Source: Pyrenophora tritici-repentis
Taxonomy: Eukaryota > Ascomycota > Dothideomycetes > Pleosporales > Pleosporaceae
Reading direction: 5' to 3'
Length of the DNA: 64,000 nt
NCBI RefSeq assembly: GCF_003171515.1
Contig: NC_089394.1
Coordinates: 62,001 to 126,000 of the forward strand
This document shows positions 60,990-64,000 of the stretch, piece after piece (positions within the stretch are counted from its first letter, which is position 1; each line of letters opens with the position of its first letter). The notes under the pieces are model-generated. The model saw only the letters and a list, made by a program, of their open reading frames with translations, did no database searches and was not told the DNA's origin. The position numbers and the translations under genes are program-made.

Positions 60990-62433
60990 CGTGGTGGTCA
61001 GGCCCACGAGACCATCACAGTGTATCGTCCAAATACCAGAGCTGTCTTCTGAGCTGATGGTAAATACGCGCCATATCTCTGCTATAGGTTCTGGTCCTAA
61101 CTTGGATCGACGCAACTCCACATGGAGTTTGGTCAGCTGTGCATCATCGATTTGTAGGTCTTCGTGTATTTCGACATGCCGGAATCTCGGAGTCGCTGCA
61201 TTGGAATTACCGTTCGTTTGTTGCCAGCTGGCCAGTTTTTGGATCGCTCTACCTGCCAGAGAGCAGTACACGCCTACAGAGCATACCTGTTCTCCGTCGT
61301 GGAACAATTTCTCTGATTCAAAATTGTTGGTCCACGACGGGTTAGAAAGATCGCAGCTCGTATCGAGGAAGCCAATCAACTCGTCAGGGCCGACTGGTCG
61401 AAGCCGGTACCTTTTGGCTATAGAGGACTCAGCTCGCAATTTTGATTGGTAGTTCCAGGGGTACGGTGTTAGTCCTGTAAGGAATTGGGGGCGATTGTGT
61501 TGCGTTTCTGTAGAGTTGACTACCGCAAGATTCACTGGGTAGCCGCGAGTCCAGAGGAAGCCGGCCAGGTCATGCATTGTATGCACCGCGTTCTCATTTC
61601 GCTTCAGAGCTGAAATGTAACCAATTTGGAGATCTTTAAACTGTGCAACCTGTAACGACTGACGGATCGGCGCAGCCAGTGCTCCATGAGGGCCAATTTC
61701 GATAAGGACATCTACTGCCTTCTGTCCTTTTTTGAACATCTCATCCCAAGGTCGCTCGCTGCAGAGCTTCGATAGGGCATCTGCAAAGCGCACGGGTTTA
61801 AGCATATAGTCCACCCAGTGTTCTGGTCCAAAGTCTGATGCCTTTTCACACCATCCGCCCGTGACCGAAGACGACAAGTGTGTGAGCAAAGGATCTTGTG
61901 GTGTAGTGAAACACTCTTCCAGATACTTGAGGTATTCCGTAGCGTCGTGACTCATATGGTGACTGTGAAAGGCGGTCGGGACGTTGAGCTTGCGAGTAAA
62001 GACACCATCGACTTTCAACAGTATCTCTAGCTCATCGATGGCATCTGCATCTCCCGATAAGGTTACCGACAATGGCGAGTTATGGCACCCAACCACGGCT
62101 TTACCAGAAGTAACTTTGGAAAGGTATCGCTCAGCATCTTCCAAGCTGAGACCTGCAGCCATCATGCTTCCTTTGGTCGACCGAGTACCCGCCAGTCTTC
62201 CGGTGAGCAAGCCACGATAGTATTGCACGGCGATGGCCGATCGCATGTCTAGGGCACCAGCAGCAAATGCAGCAGCACTTTCGCCACTGGAATGGCCGAC
62301 TACTGCAGTAGGATGAACGTTCCAAGAGCGCAAGAGACAGACGAGTGCAATCTGCAGAGCGCAGCAAAGCGGCATGCTTATCTCAGCCTTGTCTACCTGA
62401 GAGTTAAGGTCGTCTTTCAAGAGCTTATCTTCA

Positions 62434-62473
62434 CTTCAAGTTAGCCTAACATCGAACGCCAATAGAAGGTTAC
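62434..62473 (-). other. Predicted intron in the PKS acyltransferase
   Basis: GTAACC..GGCTAAC..TTGAAG on the minus strand. Removing it joins the two AT frames in phase. 40 bp is short but the donor, branch-like CTAAC and acceptor are present. Confidence 0.6.
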
Positions 62474-62877
62474 TTGCCGATAATTGACCAGTCTGAACCT
62501 AGGCTAGAGATGCAGTTGTCAGCCTTCTCAAGCGCTTTCCTGAATACTGCATATCTTTCAATGAGCTCCCTGCCCATTGCATACCACTGCGCGCCTTGTC
62601 CAGTAAATACAAACCCAATATTTATGGGCGACGACGCCGCCCTAGTTGGTTCGCTTTTAACGGCCTCTAGTTTCGCAACTAGCTGGTCGAGATTGTCTGC
62701 GCGGAGCGCTAAACGACACGGCAGTTTACTTCGTCGGCTGGCTAGCGTGTAAGCTAGATCCCCTGCTCTGAAGCAATGCATCATAATATCATGACTTAGT
62801 TGTTTCGTGATAGCCTTGCAGGTCTTCGAGTCATGGCCGCTGACGACAAATACTCGGCTCGCTGCTGGCCCATTTAC

Positions 62878-63039
62878 TAGACTCCGCAACAATCAATTCA
62901 ATCCGGTCACTCTCCTAGACCCACTTACCTATCTAGGTAGGGCTTAAACTCCTATAGGTAACTACTAGGCTTAAAGCGGTAATCAATCAATCCAATCTGA
63001 ACCTTCTAGGACCCACTTAATTGATTGTTGCGGACTGTG
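62878..63039. mobile_element. hAT-type MITE copy D (inverted)
   Basis: Reverse orientation relative to B and C, with a perfect 8-bp duplication CCATTTAC (62870-62877 and 63040-63047). A simple insertion in the KS-AT linker of the PKS. Confidence 0.94.
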
Positions 63040-63112
63040 CCATTTACTGATTCAGTTTGGTTAACAGACGTATAGCGGGGTGCCTCAATAATTGCATGGC
63101 CATTGGATCCAC

Positions 63113-63166
63113 CTAGTAACTTTGTCAACAGACATGTTTTATTGGCATCTCACATCAGATACGCAC
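63113..63166 (-). other. Predicted intron in the PKS ketosynthase
   Basis: GTGCGT..TTACTAG, 54 bp on the minus strand. Splicing gives the conserved FGYGGSN motif across the junction. Confidence 0.75.
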
Positions 63167-63265
63167 CATAACCGAAGCTGTTGATGGATGCTCGTCTCAG
63201 TTCTCGAGGCCAATCTCGACTTTCACGCAGTACCTTTACACCGGTATTAGCATTCTCACTCTGTT

Positions 63266-63474
63266 AAAATAATGAGGTGTGAGATACCGTTAAGCACAGA
63301 TGTCAATGAGCAAGCTGAGCGAGCTCAGCCAATTGGCTTGCTCAGCCAATTGAGCGGAGGCCAGCAGCTCGCTCGGCTCGCTCGGATTGGCTGAAACAGG
63401 GCTGTCAGCTCGCTCGGCTTGATGGGCTCAGTCCCGATTAGGAAAGTTATATAGAAACCTTAGTGTTGAGTTTC
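63266..63474. repeat. hAT terminal region with AGCTCGCTCGGCT-type repeats
   Basis: Multiple copies of GAGCGAGC / GCTCGCTCGG and CCAATTGGCTTGCTC-like repeats on both strands, consistent with the subterminal region of the hAT whose transposase follows. The PKS homology ends at its left side. Confidence 0.55.
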
Positions 63475-64000
63475 TCAGCTAATATCCCACTTATGTACAC
63501 CGTATTTCGCGTCCATCTCCTCATCGCTGATAGCCTCCTTTACAGGCACCTCACCACTGCCAAATCTAGCTCTTATCCATCGTCGATCGCACTGTATTGC
63601 TGCTAGAAGTTGCGGAGAAATGCTGCGCCGACGGGGCTCGAGGAGGTCACCCAGCTCGCTGAATAAGCGCTCACACTCACAGCTTGAGCCTGGGATTGAT
63701 AGCATGTCGATAGCAAATTTGCTAAGGCTGGGGTAGCGATCGCGGAGTCCTACCCAGTATTTTATAGGGTCGACGCCCTCGCTAGCGATCGGTTCGCTGC
63801 GTTTCTAAGCCTCATATTCATCCTCCTCGTTCTCCGTAAGCCCTGCCGGCTTAATAAAGCTGTTAATAGCGTCTTCTATATCATTGTGCCTAACTTTAGA
63901 GCGTAAGCGCGGCTTCGGTAAGCTTTTGTACTCCGCCCACAAATGTTGAAACTTGCGGTTGCTGCTCTCTAGCCAATCAGGCTTATCCGCCCACGCTGCG
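63475..64000 (-). pseudogene. hAT transposase C-terminal part (hAT-D), continues beyond window
   Basis: Reads from the window edge: ADKPDWLESSNRKFQHLW, a linker, a TAG at about 63806 where tryptophan is expected, then YWVGLRDRYPSLSKFAIDML and the dimerisation motif CECERLFSELGDLLEPRRR, ending at 63475. Related to hAT-B and hAT-C. At least one stop in the visible part. Confidence 0.8.

Larger units (their letters stand above)
59170..63265 (-). pseudogene. Highly reducing polyketide synthase, broken and rearranged by MITEs
   Basis: In reading order (right to left): the C-terminal end of the ketosynthase (LRRASINSFGYGG, intron 63113-63166, then SNGHAIIEAP), MITE D, acyltransferase (FVFTGQGAQW; a 40-bp intron at 62434-62473; GHSSGESAAAFAAG), and the first half of a dehydratase ending at MITE C (60829). 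Next comes the C-terminal half of a C-methyltransferase (FDLVVAYQVFHDC, LLKPGGKLLFAET), followed in the same frame by text that normally precedes the methyltransferase (WRPDIDLI through YRSAFGISANPSIAQYIGL). MITE B follows (59552), and then a short ketoreductase end with an acyl carrier protein (YGVDSLVAVELRSW, phosphopantetheine serine). Most of KS, the second DH half, the methyltransferase SAM motif I, ER and nearly all KR are absent. It cannot make a polyketide. No product can be inferred. Confidence 0.88.

Overview
The window is a transposon-dense stretch of a filamentous ascomycete genome, most likely a dothideomycete/Pleosporales-type fungus. The evidence for a fungus is: short GT..AG introns of 40-90 bp with CTAAC/CTAAT-like branch points; Fot1/pogo, Tc1, hAT and Copia elements of fungal type; NLR genes with PNP or HET N-termini; a highly reducing polyketide synthase (PKS) remnant; and C-to-T decay in CpA context that looks like repeat-induced point mutation (RIP). 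The species is inferred from style only, not from a marker gene.

Layout. 0-4 kb: a GC-rich minisatellite with a MITE inside it, a small secreted cysteine-rich protein gene followed by telomere-like repeats, a gene relic, and a small two-exon gene. 3.8-9.6 kb: a gene of unknown function split near its 5' end by a complete pogo element (5253-7360), then a second, unrelated complete pogo element (7712-9553). 9.8-10.7 kb: a C2H2 zinc-finger gene. 11.3-16.2 kb: a Copia relic split by a 3,079-bp hAT element (copy 1). 16.4-23.5 kb: a Tc1-like element split by a full-length Copia with identical LTRs. 24-29 kb: a divergently arranged Hst3/4-like sirtuin and a PNP plus NB-ARC-TPR NLR. 29-36 kb: solo LTRs, MITEs, short repeats and three gene ruins (secreted protein, HET-type NLR, FAD oxidase). 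36-41 kb: a truncated hAT and a CCCH zinc-finger gene. 41-46.7 kb: ruined LINE, pogo and Gypsy sequences. 46.7-49.8 kb: hAT copy 2 (inverted relative to copy 1, open frame). 50-58.9 kb: a truncated Copia abutting another hAT (hAT-B). 59.2-63.3 kb: a broken reducing PKS carrying three identical MITEs. 63.5-64 kb: another hAT C-terminus running off the window.

How the parts relate. Most of the history can be read as nested insertions because target-site duplications survive: Copia in Tc1, hAT in Copia, pogo in a host gene, MITE in pogo, MITE in PKS. The abundant MITEs starting CACAGTCCGCAAC or CAGACTCCGCAAC share termini with hAT-B, which is their likely source family. In the PKS, two of three MITEs lack matching target-site duplications and sit where domain sequence is missing or out of order, suggesting MITE-to-MITE recombination cut up the gene. 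Probably functional host genes are the secreted cysteine-rich protein, the C2H2 and CCCH proteins, and possibly the sirtuin and the NLR.
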